From the NCBI RefSeq assembly GCF_039530945.1, contig NZ_BAAAPC010000013.1, positions 1 through 64,000 on the forward strand: 64,000 bases of DNA, written 5' to 3'. The position numbers and the translations under genes were made by a program. The DNA is from Nocardiopsis_C rhodophaea. GTDB taxonomy: Bacteria > Actinomycetota > Actinomycetes > Streptosporangiales > Streptosporangiaceae. The notes below the pieces were generated by a model, which saw nothing but the letters and a program-made list of their open reading frames with translations, made no database searches and was not told the DNA's origin. Shown here piece by piece: positions 23,996 through 33,434 of this stretch (position 1 is the first letter of the stretch; every line of letters begins with the position of its first letter).

Positions 23996-26518
23996 TCACC
24001 CTCCTCGGATAGACGCGAGCACACCGGGCAGCTCGTCAGGGGTCACCAGCACGTCGCGCGCCTTGGACCCCTCGCTCGGGCCCACGACGTCGCGGCTCTC
24101 CATGAGATCCATCAGCCGACCGGCCTTGGCGAAGCCGACGCGCAGCTTCCGCTGCAGCATCGAGGTGGAGCCGAACTGGGTGGTCACCACCAGTTCGACG
24201 GCCTGGAGCAGCAGATCGAGATCCTCGCCGATCTCCTCGTCGATTTCCTTCTTCTTCGCCTCGGCGGTGCCGACGTCCTCCCGGTAGCTGGGTTCGGACT
24301 GCTTCTTGCAGTGGTCGACGATCGCTCGGATCTCCTTCTCCGAGACCCAGGCGTTCTGCAACCGGATCGGCTTGCCCGCCCCCATGGGCAGGAACAGCGC
24401 GTCACCCTTGCCGACCAGCTTCTCCGCCCCCGGCTGGTCGAGGATGACCCGGCTGTCGCTCAGGCTGGAGGTGGCGAACGCCAGCCGCGAGGGCACGTTC
24501 GCCTTGATCAGGCCGGTGACGACGTCGACGCTGGGCCGCTGGGTGGCCAGGACCAGGTGGATCCCGGCCGCGCGGGCGAGCTGGGTGATGCGCACGACCG
24601 AGTCCTCGACGTCGCGCGGCGCGACCATCATCAGGTCGGCCAGCTCATCCACGATGACCAGCAGGTAGGGGTAGGGCTCGTACTTGCGCTCGCTTCCCGG
24701 CGGCGCGGTCAGCTCGCCGGTGCGCACGGCCGCGTTGAAGTCGTCGATGTGGCGGTACCCCGACGCCGCGAGGTCGTCGTAGCGCCGGTCCATCTCACCC
24801 ACCACCCACTGCAGCGCCTCGGCCGCCTTCTTCGGGCTGGTGATGATCGGCGTGATGAGGTGCGGGATGCCCTCGTACATGGTGAGCTCGACGCGCTTGG
24901 GGTCGACCAGGATGAGCCGCACCTCGTCGGGCGTGGCCCGCATCATGATCGAGGTGATGAGGCCGTTGATGCACGTCGACTTACCGGCACCTGTGGCACC
25001 GGCGACCAGCACATGGGGCATCTTGGCCAGGTTGGCGACGACGTTGGCGCCCTCGATGTCCTTGCCCAGTCCCACCAGCATGGGGTGGTTATCGGACGTC
25101 GCGGCGGGCGAACGCATGATGTCGCCCAGGCTGACGATGTCCTTGTCGGCGTTGGGGATCTCCACCCCGATGGCCGACTTGCCGGGGATCGGCGACTGGA
25201 TCCGCACGTCGGAGCTCTTCACCGCGAGCGACATGTTCTTGGTGAGCGCGGTGACCTTCTCGACCTTGACGGCCGGGCCGAGCTCGATCTCGTAGCGCGT
25301 GACGGTCGGCCCCCGGGTGAAGCCGGTGACCTCCGCGTCGATGTTGAACTGCTCCATGACGCCCGACAGCGCCGCGACGACCTCGTCGTTGGCCTTGGTC
25401 CGCGGCTTGGGCGGGGTGCCCGGCTTGAGCATCGGGGGCGGGGGAAGCTCGTAGTCGCCATCGACGACGCGTGAGGGGATCGACAGCTGCTCGGCGGCCT
25501 CCGGCGCGGGGGTGGGGTCCGGCGGCGGGGCGGCCTTGGCCTTCCCCGGTTTGGCCGACGGCTCCTGCGCGGTCGTCGCGACGACGGGGCTGTCGTAGGG
25601 GCGCTCGTTGTGCCCCGCGACGGTCGTGGGTTCGTCGGCGTCCGCGGCCTCGGGTTTCGGCCGCGGCCTGCGCTTGCGTTGGTTCTGCGGTTTGGCCCGG
25701 GGTTCGAGGATGCCCACCCCGGCGTCGGGCCCGCCGTCGCGCTCCATCATCGGGCCGAGCAGCCCGGCCAGGCGCTCGGGGATGCGGTGGATGGGGGTCG
25801 CCGTGACGACGAGGACACCGAACGCGAAGACCATGCACAGCAGTACCCCGGTGATCCACGGGGTGATGAGGTGGCTCAGCAGCCCGGAGGCGGCGAAGCC
25901 GATGAGGCCTCCAGCCGCGCGGATCTCCTCGGCGCCGTCGGAGGGCCACGGGATGCCGTGGGCGATGTGGATCAGGCCGAGCAGCCCGATCAGCAGCGCC
26001 GAGTAGCCGATGAGGAGCCGCCCCACATCGGCCTGGCCGTCGCTGCCGGGGGTCCGCATGAGCCGCCACGCGAACGGGATGAACAGCAGTGGCAGGACCG
26101 GGGAGAACGCGCCGAAGGCCCCCACGACGATCATGCGCGTGACTTCGGGCAGCGGCCCGTCGGTGTCCCACCACACCGCCGCGGCGATCAGCAGGCCGAG
26201 GGCGAGCAGCACCATGCCCAGGCCGTCGCGGCGAAGGTCGGGGTCGAGGTCGCGGGCACTGCGACCGACCGCGCGGATGATGCCGCCGACGGTGTGCGCG
26301 AGCATCCTCCAGACGAACATCAAGGCGTGTCCCATCCAGACGACGAACATCTCGATGGGCCCTTGCGGAGTGCTGCTCTTCCGGGCGGGCCTGCGTGTGC
26401 GCGACGTGGACGATCCGGAGGGCCGGCGGGCCGGGGCCTTCTTCCGACCCGAACCGCCGCCGCTGCGGGCCGCTCCACCACCGGAACGCTGGGAGGACTT
26501 GGGCGATCGGGTGGCCAT
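23996..26518 (-). CDS. ftsK: DNA translocase FtsK/SpoIIIE
   Basis: 840-residue chromosome pump acting at the division or sporulation septum. A basic N-terminal tail (Arg/Lys/Ser-rich, 50 residues) is followed by about four membrane helices to residue 270. Next come a Pro/Ala-rich linker, the alpha and beta motor domains with Walker A GATGAGKSTCI near residue 512 and Walker B LLVIVDELADLMM, and a C-terminal gamma winged helix that reads KOPS-like DNA signals. The ATG at 26518 is preceded by a short gap that holds a long palindrome after rnj. It may be expressed with rnj only by readthrough. Confidence 0.94.
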   Translation of the reverse strand: MATRSPKSSQRSGGGAARSGGGSGRKKAPARRPSGSSTSRTRRPARKSSTPQGPIEMFVVWMGHALMFVWRMLAHTVGGIIRAVGRSARDLDPDLRRDGLGMVLLALGLLIAAAVWWDTDGPLPEVTRMIVVGAFGAFSPVLPLLFIPFAWRLMRTPGSDGQADVGRLLIGYSALLIGLLGLIHIAHGIPWPSDGAEEIRAAGGLIGFAASGLLSHLITPWITGVLLCMVFAFGVLVVTATPIHRIPERLAGLLGPMMERDGGPDAGVGILEPRAKPQNQRKRRPRPKPEAADADEPTTVAGHNERPYDSPVVATTAQEPSAKPGKAKAAPPPDPTPAPEAAEQLSIPSRVVDGDYELPPPPMLKPGTPPKPRTKANDEVVAALSGVMEQFNIDAEVTGFTRGPTVTRYEIELGPAVKVEKVTALTKNMSLAVKSSDVRIQSPIPGKSAIGVEIPNADKDIVSLGDIMRSPAATSDNHPMLVGLGKDIEGANVVANLAKMPHVLVAGATGAGKSTCINGLITSIMMRATPDEVRLILVDPKRVELTMYEGIPHLITPIITSPKKAAEALQWVVGEMDRRYDDLAASGYRHIDDFNAAVRTGELTAPPGSERKYEPYPYLLVIVDELADLMMVAPRDVEDSVVRITQLARAAGIHLVLATQRPSVDVVTGLIKANVPSRLAFATSSLSDSRVILDQPGAEKLVGKGDALFLPMGAGKPIRLQNAWVSEKEIRAIVDHCKKQSEPSYREDVGTAEAKKKEIDEEIGEDLDLLLQAVELVVTTQFGSTSMLQRKLRVGFAKAGRLMDLMESRDVVGPSEGSKARDVLVTPDELPGVLASIRGG

Positions 26519-26600
26519 GGCGCTCAGCCTACTAAGGAACCCTCCGCAGATCAGCGCAGAAGCGCCCCGGGCGTGTCGCGCACACCCGCGCCCGCCCTCA

Positions 26601-26670
26601 CCGTTGATCTCGGCGATATCGACCTTATACCAGCGGGTATTCGGTCGATATCGCCGAGATCAGCGAACGG
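26601..26670. repeat. Palindromic repeat at the 3' end of rnj
   Basis: TGATCTCGGCGATATCGACC at 26605-26624 pairs perfectly with 26643-26662 around an 18-base loop, and outer bases pair imperfectly. The same arm sequence occurs at 129-156 and 62927-63000. It begins directly beyond the rnj stop codon. It could end transcription or stabilise the 3' end; there is no T run. It fills most of the 152-base gap before ftsK. Confidence 0.85.
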
Positions 26671-28356
26671 TCAGACCTCGACGATGACCGGAACGATCAT
26701 GGGGCGACGGCGGTAATTCTCGTTGACCCACCGTCCGGTGCCCCGGCGCACGAGCTGGCGCAACTGGGTCGGGTCGGTGATGCCGTCAGCCGCCGCGCGC
26801 TCCAGGGAGTCCTGCAGCTTCGGGATGATCTCGTCGTAGGCGTCGACGTCGATGCCCGCGCCGCGGGTGTGGATCTCCGGCTCGCCGACGATCTTGCCCG
26901 AGGCGGTGTCGACCGCGACGACGACGGAGATGAACCCCTCCTCGCCGAGGATCCTGCGGTCCTTAAGCGCCGACTCGGTGACGTCGCCGACCGAGCTGCC
27001 GTCGACGTAGACGTAGCCAGCGGGGACCGCGCCGGTGATGCGCGCGCGGCCCTTGTGCAGGTCCACGACGACGCCGTCCTCAGCGATGCAGATGCGGTCC
27101 TCGTCGAGCCCGGCCATCGCGGCGATCTTGGCGTGCTCGCGCATGTGGCGCCATTCGCCGTGCACCGGCATGAAGTTGCGCGGGCGCACCATGTTGTGCA
27201 CGTACATCAGCTCGCCCGCGGACGCGTGCCCCGAGACGTGCACCAGCGCGTTGCCCTTGTGCACGACCTTGGCGCCCCACCGGATCAGGCCGTTGATCAC
27301 CCGGTTCACCGAGGTCTCGTTGCCCGGGATGAGCGAGGAGGCGAGCAGCACGGTGTCGCCCTCCTCGATGCGGATCTGGTGGTCCCGGTTGGCCATCCGC
27401 GTCAGCGCCGACATCGGCTCGCCCTGCGAGCCGGTAGAGATCAGCACCGCTTCGCCCGGCGGGAGGTCGTCGAGCTGCTTGACATCCACCAGCAGGTCGC
27501 CGGGGATAGTCAGGTAGCCCAGGTCGCGCGCGATGTTCATGTTGCGCACCATCGACCGGCCCACGAAGGCGACCTTGCGGCCGTGCGCCTTCGCGGAGTC
27601 CAGGACCTGCTGCACGCGGTGGATGTGCGAGGCGAAGCAGGCCACGATGATGCGCTGGGTGGACTGGTCGAAGACCTTGTCGATGGCGGGCGCGATCTCA
27701 CGCTCACTGGTGACGAACCCGGGGACTTCGGCGTTGGTGGAGTCGGCCAGCAGCAGGTCGACGCCCTCGTCCCCGAGCCGGGCGAACCCGGCCAGGTCGG
27801 TCAGCCGACCGTCCAGCGGCAGCTGGTCCATCTTGAAGTCGCCCGTGTGCAGCAGCGTGCCCGCGGGTGTGCGGATGGCGAGCGCCAGTGCGTCGGGGAT
27901 GGAGTGGTTGACCGAGAGGAATTCCAGGTCGAAGTCGCCGAACGAGCGCCGCTCGCCCTCCTCCACCTGCACGGTCACCGGCTTGATGCGGTGCTCTCCG
28001 AGCTTGGCCGAGAGCAGGGCCAGCGTCAGCCGCGAACCCACGAGCGGGATGTCGGCCCGTTCACGGAGCAGGAACGGCACGGCGCCGATGTGGTCCTCGT
28101 GTCCGTGGGTGAGGACGAGGGCCTCAACGTCGTCGAGCCGGTCCCGGATGTAGTCGAAGTCCGGCAGGATCAGGTCGACGCCGGGCTGCTCCTCCTCGGG
28201 GAAGAGCACACCGCAGTCGACGATCAGCAGCTTGCCGCCGTACTCGAAGACCGTCATGTTCCGGCCGATTTCGCCAAGGCCGCCGAGGGGGACGACCCTC
28301 AGCGCGTCCTTGGCGAGCGGCGGCGGAGGGCCGAGCTCGGGGTGCGGGTGACTCAT
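26671..28356 (-). CDS. rnj: Ribonuclease J
   Basis: 561-residue metallo-beta-lactamase/beta-CASP nuclease with 5'-3' exonuclease and endonuclease activity on RNA. Visible are the zinc motif LTHGHEDHIGAVPF near residue 80, a second His in HTGDFKMD, the beta-CASP segment with SGHASAGELMYVHNMVRP, and a complete C-terminal domain. It is translationally coupled to dapA upstream (ATGA overlap), a conserved actinobacterial arrangement. A long palindrome follows its stop. Confidence 0.95.
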   Translation of the reverse strand: MSHPHPELGPPPPLAKDALRVVPLGGLGEIGRNMTVFEYGGKLLIVDCGVLFPEEEQPGVDLILPDFDYIRDRLDDVEALVLTHGHEDHIGAVPFLLRERADIPLVGSRLTLALLSAKLGEHRIKPVTVQVEEGERRSFGDFDLEFLSVNHSIPDALALAIRTPAGTLLHTGDFKMDQLPLDGRLTDLAGFARLGDEGVDLLLADSTNAEVPGFVTSEREIAPAIDKVFDQSTQRIIVACFASHIHRVQQVLDSAKAHGRKVAFVGRSMVRNMNIARDLGYLTIPGDLLVDVKQLDDLPPGEAVLISTGSQGEPMSALTRMANRDHQIRIEEGDTVLLASSLIPGNETSVNRVINGLIRWGAKVVHKGNALVHVSGHASAGELMYVHNMVRPRNFMPVHGEWRHMREHAKIAAMAGLDEDRICIAEDGVVVDLHKGRARITGAVPAGYVYVDGSSVGDVTESALKDRRILGEEGFISVVVAVDTASGKIVGEPEIHTRGAGIDVDAYDEIIPKLQDSLERAAADGITDPTQLRQLVRRGTGRWVNENYRRRPMIVPVIVEV

Positions 28357-29330
28357 GCGGATCCTTCCGTCAGGCGTTCCACACCCACCACGCTGGCCGG
28401 GACGGCCTGGTGCGGCGCGAGGCCGGTCGGCCCCTTCACGCCCGCGGCCGCCAAGTCCTCACGGAGCAGCGCCTGCAGTTCGCCCGAGGCGTCCGCGAGC
28501 GGGGTGCGCACCGTTCCGCCCGGCAGGCCGAACATGTTCAGCACCGCCTTGGTCGTGATCACGCCCTGGGTGCGGAAGATCCCCGTGTACACGGGCGTGA
28601 GGCGGCGGTGGATCGCCAGCGCCATCGCCGGGTCGCCGGACTCGTAGGCATCGATCATGTCGTGCAAGTCCGCGCCGACGATGTGCCCGACGACACTCAC
28701 GAACCCGCAGGCACCGACCGACAGCAGCGGCAGGTTGAGCATGTCCGAGCCGCAGTAGTAGGCGAGGTCGGTGCGCTCCATGACCCAGGAGCTGGCGCCG
28801 ATGTCGTCCTTGGCGTCCTTGTTGGCGACGATGCGGGGGTGCTCGGCCAGCCGCACCAGCGTCTCCGACGCGATGGGTGTCCCGGTACGTCCGGGAATGT
28901 CATACAGCATCACCGGCAGCTCAGTCGCGTCCGCGATCGCCGTGAAGTGCCGGATCAGCCCCTCCTGGGGAGGCTTGTTGTAATAGGGGGTCACGGTCAG
29001 CAGCCCGTGCGCGCCAGCGCGCGCGGCCGCCTCCGCGAGTTCGATGCTGTGCCGGGTGTCGTTGGTGCCGACACCGGCAACGACGGTGGCGCGGTCGCCG
29101 ACGGCCTCCAGCACGGAGCGCAGCAACCGGTCTTTCTCGTCGTCGTCCGTCGTGGGCGACTCACCAGTGGTACCGCTGATAATGAGGCCGTCATTGCGCT
29201 GCTCATCGACCAGATAGGACGCGAGGCGGGCGGCACCGTCGTAGTCGACGTCGCCGTTCTCGTGCATGGGCGTGACCATCGCGGTCAACATCTGGCCGAA
29301 GGGCGCGTTCGGCTGAGAGCTGCCTGCCAT
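28353..29330 (-). CDS. dapA: 4-hydroxy-tetrahydrodipicolinate synthase
   Basis: 325-residue (beta/alpha)8 enzyme that condenses pyruvate with aspartate semialdehyde, the first step of lysine and diaminopimelate synthesis. Key pieces are the SGTTGESPT loop, the tyrosine in LYDIPGRTG, and the Schiff-base lysine in VANKDAKDDIG. ATG at 29330 is chosen; the frame is open about 80 bases upstream without family support. dapB lies separately at 43767-44507. Its stop overlaps the rnj start by four bases. Confidence 0.94.
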   Translation of the reverse strand: MAGSSQPNAPFGQMLTAMVTPMHENGDVDYDGAARLASYLVDEQRNDGLIISGTTGESPTTDDDEKDRLLRSVLEAVGDRATVVAGVGTNDTRHSIELAEAAARAGAHGLLTVTPYYNKPPQEGLIRHFTAIADATELPVMLYDIPGRTGTPIASETLVRLAEHPRIVANKDAKDDIGASSWVMERTDLAYYCGSDMLNLPLLSVGACGFVSVVGHIVGADLHDMIDAYESGDPAMALAIHRRLTPVYTGIFRTQGVITTKAVLNMFGLPGGTVRTPLADASGELQALLREDLAAAGVKGPTGLAPHQAVPASVVGVERLTEGSA

Positions 29331-29549
29331 ATGCAAAACGTACCGCGCTCGGACGCCACCTGCGGCCATGCGACCCGGTCGAAGTGGATTTTTGGGACGT
29401 AGGCCCACCTTCCAACGCGCCCCGGCGCATCCGGGATTCGCCGCACGCTCCTCCGGCAGGGCTGGGCTTCCGGCGGCGTGACCTCCGAGATCCCGGTGAC
29501 ACGGTTAACATCCGGGAGCCCGATCCCGCATCGGTGGGCCCCGACATGA

Positions 29550-29576
29550 AGAGCCGGTGCCCGGGGCACCGGCTCT
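29550..29576. terminator. Hairpin downstream of the holin-family gene
   Basis: AGAGCCGGTGC pairs with GCACCGGCTCT around CCGGG. It lies 27 bases beyond the stop of the minus-strand membrane gene and about 220 bases before dapA. There is no strong T run. It is probably the terminator of the small gene. Confidence 0.55.
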
Positions 29577-29603
29577 GTCACACGCTTGGGGTCCAGGGGC
29601 CCG

Positions 29604-29981
29604 TTAGTCCTCGCCGTCCGGGAGGAAAAGACTGAGAAGCCAGCTGACCACGGCGATGACGATCGCACCCCAGAAGGCGGGCCAGAAGCCGTCGATGGTG
29701 AAGGGAAGGTCGAACAGGCCTGCGACCCACTCGGTCAGCATAAGCAGCAGGGCGTTCACGACCAGGGCCACCAGGCCGAGCGTGAGGACGTAGAAAGCGC
29801 ATCCCACGGTCTTCACGATCGGCTTGATGACAGCGTTGACGAGACCGAAGATCACCCCGACCGCCAGGTAGACGATGATCTGGTCGGCAGTGTCCGTGGC
29901 GGCGACGTTGATCCCGTCGATCAGGAACACCGCCGCCCACAGGGCGATCGCATTCACGAGGATTCTGATGATGATGCTCAC
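29604..29981 (-). CDS. Small phage-holin-family membrane protein
   Basis: 125 residues with four hydrophobic helices (ILVNAIALWAAVFLI, VYLAVGVIFGLVNAVI, LGLVALVVNALLLML and AFWGAIVIAVVSWLLSLFL). It fits the widespread Phage_holin_4_2 family (PF04020), chromosomal proteins of unknown function despite the name. GTG at 29981 is chosen because it opens directly into the first helix; a 68-codon upstream extension in the same frame looks non-coding. No phage genes are nearby. Confidence 0.75.
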   Translation of the reverse strand: MSIIIRILVNAIALWAAVFLIDGINVAATDTADQIIVYLAVGVIFGLVNAVIKPIVKTVGCAFYVLTLGLVALVVNALLLMLTEWVAGLFDLPFTIDGFWPAFWGAIVIAVVSWLLSLFLPDGED

Positions 29982-30254
29982 GGACTCGATATTCCCACGT
30001 ACAGGCAGGTACGCGAACTCGACCGTCGGCATTTCCGGGCAAAACCCGGGTCCACCCCGATCCGCTCTCAGGGAGATGGACGCCCTGTTGGCGGTGCTGT
30101 AGCGCGGCCGCGCTTCCCGCACGGCCAGAGCGGCGGCCGCAGACGGCGCCGCCCTCTCGAACACGCCGCCCCGCGCGGATTTCACCGAAGGGCACCGGCG
30201 GTGCGACGATTTGCCGTGTTACCGCGCCGCCCGTCGACCCGGATGAGAGCCTCC

Positions 30255-30797
30255 ATGTCCGAACAGCGATTCGTCCGATCCGCCCGACTGGAGGACATCG
30301 ACAACGTCGTGGCCATTCAGGTCGCGGCGTGGCGCTCGATGTACGGGCAGACGCTGCCCGCCGCCGTGCTGGACGAGCTCACCGGGCAGGAGGCCGGGAC
30401 GAAGTTCCGCGAGCAGTGGCGGGGCGCGGTGGAGAGCCCGCCCACGTCGCGGCACCGGCTTCTGGTCGCCACCGATGAGCGGAAGGTCGTGGGGTTCGCC
30501 TCGCTTGGCCCTGCCGAGGACGACGACCTGTGGCCCGGCACCGACGCCGAGATCTACGCCCTGCATGTCCACCCGGACCACCTGCACCTCGGGCACGGCA
30601 GCCGCCTGCTCAACGCCGCCGTGGACCACCTCGTCGACGACGGGTTCCACCGCGTGGTGATCTGGACGCTAGAGGCGGACAACCCGCTGCGCGACTTCGC
30701 CGAGTCCGCCGGATGGCGGCCGGACGGGGCCCGGCGCGAGCTGGACATGGGCGAGCGCGTGCCGATGGTCCGGCTGCACGCCGCCATCAGTGTGTGA
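30255..30797 (+). CDS. GNAT-family N-acetyltransferase
   Basis: 180 residues with the GNAT fold: RSARLEDIDNVVAIQVAAWR at the N-terminus, the central strand EIYALHVHPDH, and the acetyl-CoA loop HLGHGSRLLNAA. The substrate is not apparent. The ATG at 30255 is preferred over one 12 bases upstream. It is a single gene between the divergent holin-family gene and menA. Confidence 0.85.
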   Translation: MSEQRFVRSARLEDIDNVVAIQVAAWRSMYGQTLPAAVLDELTGQEAGTKFREQWRGAVESPPTSRHRLLVATDERKVVGFASLGPAEDDDLWPGTDAEIYALHVHPDHLHLGHGSRLLNAAVDHLVDDGFHRVVIWTLEADNPLRDFAESAGWRPDGARRELDMGERVPMVRLHAAISV

Positions 30798-30991
30798 CCC
30801 CGCCGACCTACCCGTCCGCCCGGTCGACACGTGGAGCACGCGCCGCCGGGGCGTTCGCTCCAGCCCTCGAATCCGGCGCTACGGTTGAAGCGCGGCGCCG
30901 TGAACGCGTCGACCAAGCACACCACACACCACCGTTCCGGGCGCCGCGCTGCCCGGACGGAGGCGGAGAAAGTAGAAAGTGGGGCCGAGGC

Positions 30992-31873
30992 GTGGCCACG
31001 CTCAACCAGTGGGTCGCGGGGGCGCGCCCACGCACCCTGCCGAGTTCGATCGTTCCGGTCGCGGTCGGTACGGGGGTCGCCGTCGGTGTCGGCGCACCCG
31101 TGTGGTGGAAGGCCCTGCTCGCGATGGTGGTGGCACTGGCGCTGCAGGTCGGTGTCAACTATGCCAACGACTACAGCGACGGTATCCGGGGCACCGACAC
31201 CGAGGAGCGGGTCGGCCCCGTGCGACTGACCGCCGCCCGGTTGGCGCCGCCCCGGCAGGTGTTCTGGGCGGCGTGGGCGTGCTTCGCGGTGGCCGGGGTG
31301 GCGGGCCTCGTCCTGGTGGCGACCTCGTCGTGGTGGCTGCTGTTGATCGGGGCCGTGGCGATCGTGGCCGCCTGGTACTACACCGGGGGCACGAACCCCT
31401 ACGGCTACCGGGGCCTCGGCGAGTTGTCCGTCTTCGTGTTCTTCGGCCTGGTGGCGGTGGTCGGAACGGTGTTCGTCCAGGTCGGGCACGTGCCGTGGCA
31501 GGCGTGGGTGGCGGCCGTTCCGGTAGGGCTGCTGTCGTGCTCGGTGCTGGTCATCAACAATCTGCGGGATATCCCCACCGACGCCGAGACCGGCAAGATC
31601 ACGCTGGCGGTGCGCCTCGGCGACGCCTGGACGCGACGGCTGTACCTGGCGTGCGTGGCGGGGGCCTTCGTTATCGCTCTGGCAGCCCTCCCCGCCAGCT
31701 GGTGGGTGGCGCTCGTCGTGCTCGCCATTCCCCTCGCGACGGGCCCGGTGCGCCGGGTGACGGGCGGCCAGACCGGCCGCGACCTCATCCTCGGGCTTGG
31801 TGAGACCGGCAAACTGCAACTGGCGTTCGGGGTCCTGCTGACAGCGGGCTTGGCCCTGGGGGCGCTTGGCTGA
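30992..31873 (+). CDS. menA: 1,4-dihydroxy-2-naphthoate polyprenyltransferase
   Basis: 293-residue UbiA-family membrane enzyme that prenylates 1,4-dihydroxy-2-naphthoate in menaquinone synthesis. The two Asp-rich motifs are NYANDYSDGIRGTD and NNLRDIPTDAETGK, and about eight or nine membrane helices are visible. The GTG at 30992 opens the conserved VATLNQWVAGARPRTLP start; the upstream region in this frame is not conserved-looking. No other men gene is in the window. Confidence 0.9.
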   Translation: MATLNQWVAGARPRTLPSSIVPVAVGTGVAVGVGAPVWWKALLAMVVALALQVGVNYANDYSDGIRGTDTEERVGPVRLTAARLAPPRQVFWAAWACFAVAGVAGLVLVATSSWWLLLIGAVAIVAAWYYTGGTNPYGYRGLGELSVFVFFGLVAVVGTVFVQVGHVPWQAWVAAVPVGLLSCSVLVINNLRDIPTDAETGKITLAVRLGDAWTRRLYLACVAGAFVIALAALPASWWVALVVLAIPLATGPVRRVTGGQTGRDLILGLGETGKLQLAFGVLLTAGLALGALG

Positions 31874-31991
31874 GCGTCGGGGACGCAGCGCCGACAGCGG
31901 TGGTTCCCCCAGCGCACAGGCCACATCCGGTCCGCTCCCGAGCCGTCGGCCGCGGTGACACGTCCGAATCTTCCCCGATACGCTTCCGGGC

Positions 31992-32552
31992 ATGGTTTTC
32001 CCCCGAAGTACCGGAATATCCCTGATGTCGCTCACCGCGTGCACGCTGCTGCTCACGGGGTGCGGCGCGTTCGGCGGCGACGATGGCGGTTCCTCGGACG
32101 CGTCCAAGGAACCGGTGAACGGCGGCAAGGTCGACCCCGGCGACGCCGAGGCCCGCGAGACCCTGGCGAGCCAGGACATCAACACGCTCGGCGCCGACCT
32201 GCACTACGCCGTGCACGAGCTGTCGCGCGGCGCCAAAACCGTCGAGCTGACGTTCTCTGTCACCAACATCGGTGATGAGAAGTCCGACAGCGTCTTTGAC
32301 TTCCTGGGAAGCGGCGGCAAGTACAACACCTCGGGTGTCAAGCTGATCGACCCCGACAACGGCAAGGTCCACCTCGCCGCCACGGACAGCAACGGCGACT
32401 GCGTCTGCTCCTCATACGAGGGCCTGATGGAATTCGAGCCGGGTAACTCCGTCCTCTTCAGCGCGACCTACGGTGCTCCGCCGGAGGACGTGAAGACGAT
32501 GGACGTGTCGATCCCCAACGTCGGAACCCTGACCAATGTCCCGCTCAGCTGA
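31992..32552 (+). CDS. Hypothetical secreted lipoprotein
   Basis: 186 residues. A signal peptide ends in the lipobox LLTGC, with Cys 24, and is followed by a Gly/Asp/Ser linker. The rest is a beta-rich domain with no family I recognise (ADLHYAVHELSRGAKTVELT, VDPGDAEARETLASQDINTL). Its last 17 bases overlap the start of the OmpA-family gene, so the two are made together. It may be a cell-surface partner of the peptidoglycan-binding protein. Confidence 0.8.
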   Translation: MVFPRSTGISLMSLTACTLLLTGCGAFGGDDGGSSDASKEPVNGGKVDPGDAEARETLASQDINTLGADLHYAVHELSRGAKTVELTFSVTNIGDEKSDSVFDFLGSGGKYNTSGVKLIDPDNGKVHLAATDSNGDCVCSSYEGLMEFEPGNSVLFSATYGAPPEDVKTMDVSIPNVGTLTNVPLS

Positions 32553-33165
32553 CGCCCGCGTCCGGCTGGTAGCCGCGTCTGCGGCGCTGCTGGCGCTGGG
32601 GGCTCCAGGCGCCGCCAGTGCGGAGACCTCCAATGAGCCGCGCGAGACCGTGGCCGAGGTCAAGGGCGGGGAGGTCGCCGAGGCTCCCATCATGGAACTC
32701 AGCCCGCCCGTTGTGGCAATCGATGCTCCGATCGACGACCTCACCTTCGCGACCGAGGACGCCGACGGCTCACTCACCAACGCGGAGAACGACGAGGAAC
32801 GCGTCGTGACCCTCGCCGCGGATGTCCTCTTCGAGTTCGACCGGGCCGACATCAGCGACGACGCCGGGGAAACGCTGCGCGAGGCGGCCGACATCCTGCG
32901 GCGTGAGGCTGACGGGAAGACCGTGGACATCGACGGCTACACCGACGCCAAGGGCGACGACTCCCACAACCAGGCCCTATCTGAGGACCGGGCGAAGGCC
33001 GTGGAGAAGAAGCTGTCCGAGTTGATCGGGGACGACGCCGACGTCACGTTCTCGGTCACCGGGCACGGCTCGGCCGACCCGATCGCGCCGAACGAGATCG
33101 ACGGCGGCGACAATCCCGAGGGCCGGGAGATGAACCGGCGCGTGGAGATCAGCTTCCCCCGCTGA
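32536..33165 (+). CDS. OmpA-family secreted protein
   Basis: 209 residues: a signal peptide (cleavage after AASA, about residue 29), an acidic linker, and a C-terminal OmpA/MotB domain. The domain has DVLFEFDRADIS, the YTDAKGDD loop, NQALSEDRAKAVEKKL and a final NRRVEISF, the usual peptidoglycan-contact pattern. In an actinomycete without an outer membrane it should bind cell-wall peptidoglycan outside the membrane. It is coupled to the preceding lipoprotein by a 17-base overlap. Confidence 0.87.
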   Translation: MSRSADARVRLVAASAALLALGAPGAASAETSNEPRETVAEVKGGEVAEAPIMELSPPVVAIDAPIDDLTFATEDADGSLTNAENDEERVVTLAADVLFEFDRADISDDAGETLREAADILRREADGKTVDIDGYTDAKGDDSHNQALSEDRAKAVEKKLSELIGDDADVTFSVTGHGSADPIAPNEIDGGDNPEGREMNRRVEISFPR

Positions 33166-33188
33166 CCCGCGCCTCCCTCCTGCTCACC

Positions 33189-33220
33189 CCGGGCGGCCCG
33201 GCATGCTCCGGGTCGCCCGG
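33189..33220 (+). terminator. Hairpin after the OmpA-family gene
   Basis: CCGGGCGGCCCGG pairs with CCGGGTCGCCCGG over 13 positions (one G-T pair) around CATGCT, 24 bases beyond the stop. There is no T run, but it is well placed to insulate the glycerol regulon that follows. Confidence 0.65.
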
Positions 33221-33362
33221 CCACCCGATTTGCGTTGGTGCGGGCCACCGGGGTAAGAACGCGTTCCACGCCGTCCGGCGGCTCCAGCGCTCGTCGCCGT
33301 CTCCCACGTGGGCGGCCCCCAGCTCCCTCGCTCCCTGTGCACGTAGTGCCACAGACCTCGCC

Positions 33363-33416
33363 AGTAGTACAGGTCACACATTCCAGTACCATCACCGTGT
33401 GACATTGTCGTACTAG
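33363..33416. promoter_or_regulatory. gylR promoter region with dyads and a repeated 12-mer
   Basis: Nested inverted repeats TAGTAC/GTACTA and TCACAC/GTGTGA frame the region, and ACATTGTCGTAC at 33402-33413 lies inside. The same 12-mer occurs upstream of glpK at 34310-34321. IclR-type GylR proteins repress both their own gene and the glycerol genes, so these are candidate GylR contacts. Confidence 0.6.
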
Positions 33417-33434
33417 GGAGTGGTGGTACCCCGC

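Noticed and set aside
26519..26670. CRISPR-like repeat
   Set aside because: There is one palindrome, not a series of repeats with spacers; the other copies lie tens of kilobases away.
29604..29981. Prophage remnant suggested by the holin-family gene
   Set aside because: The family is mainly chromosomal, and no other phage gene, attachment site or composition change is nearby.
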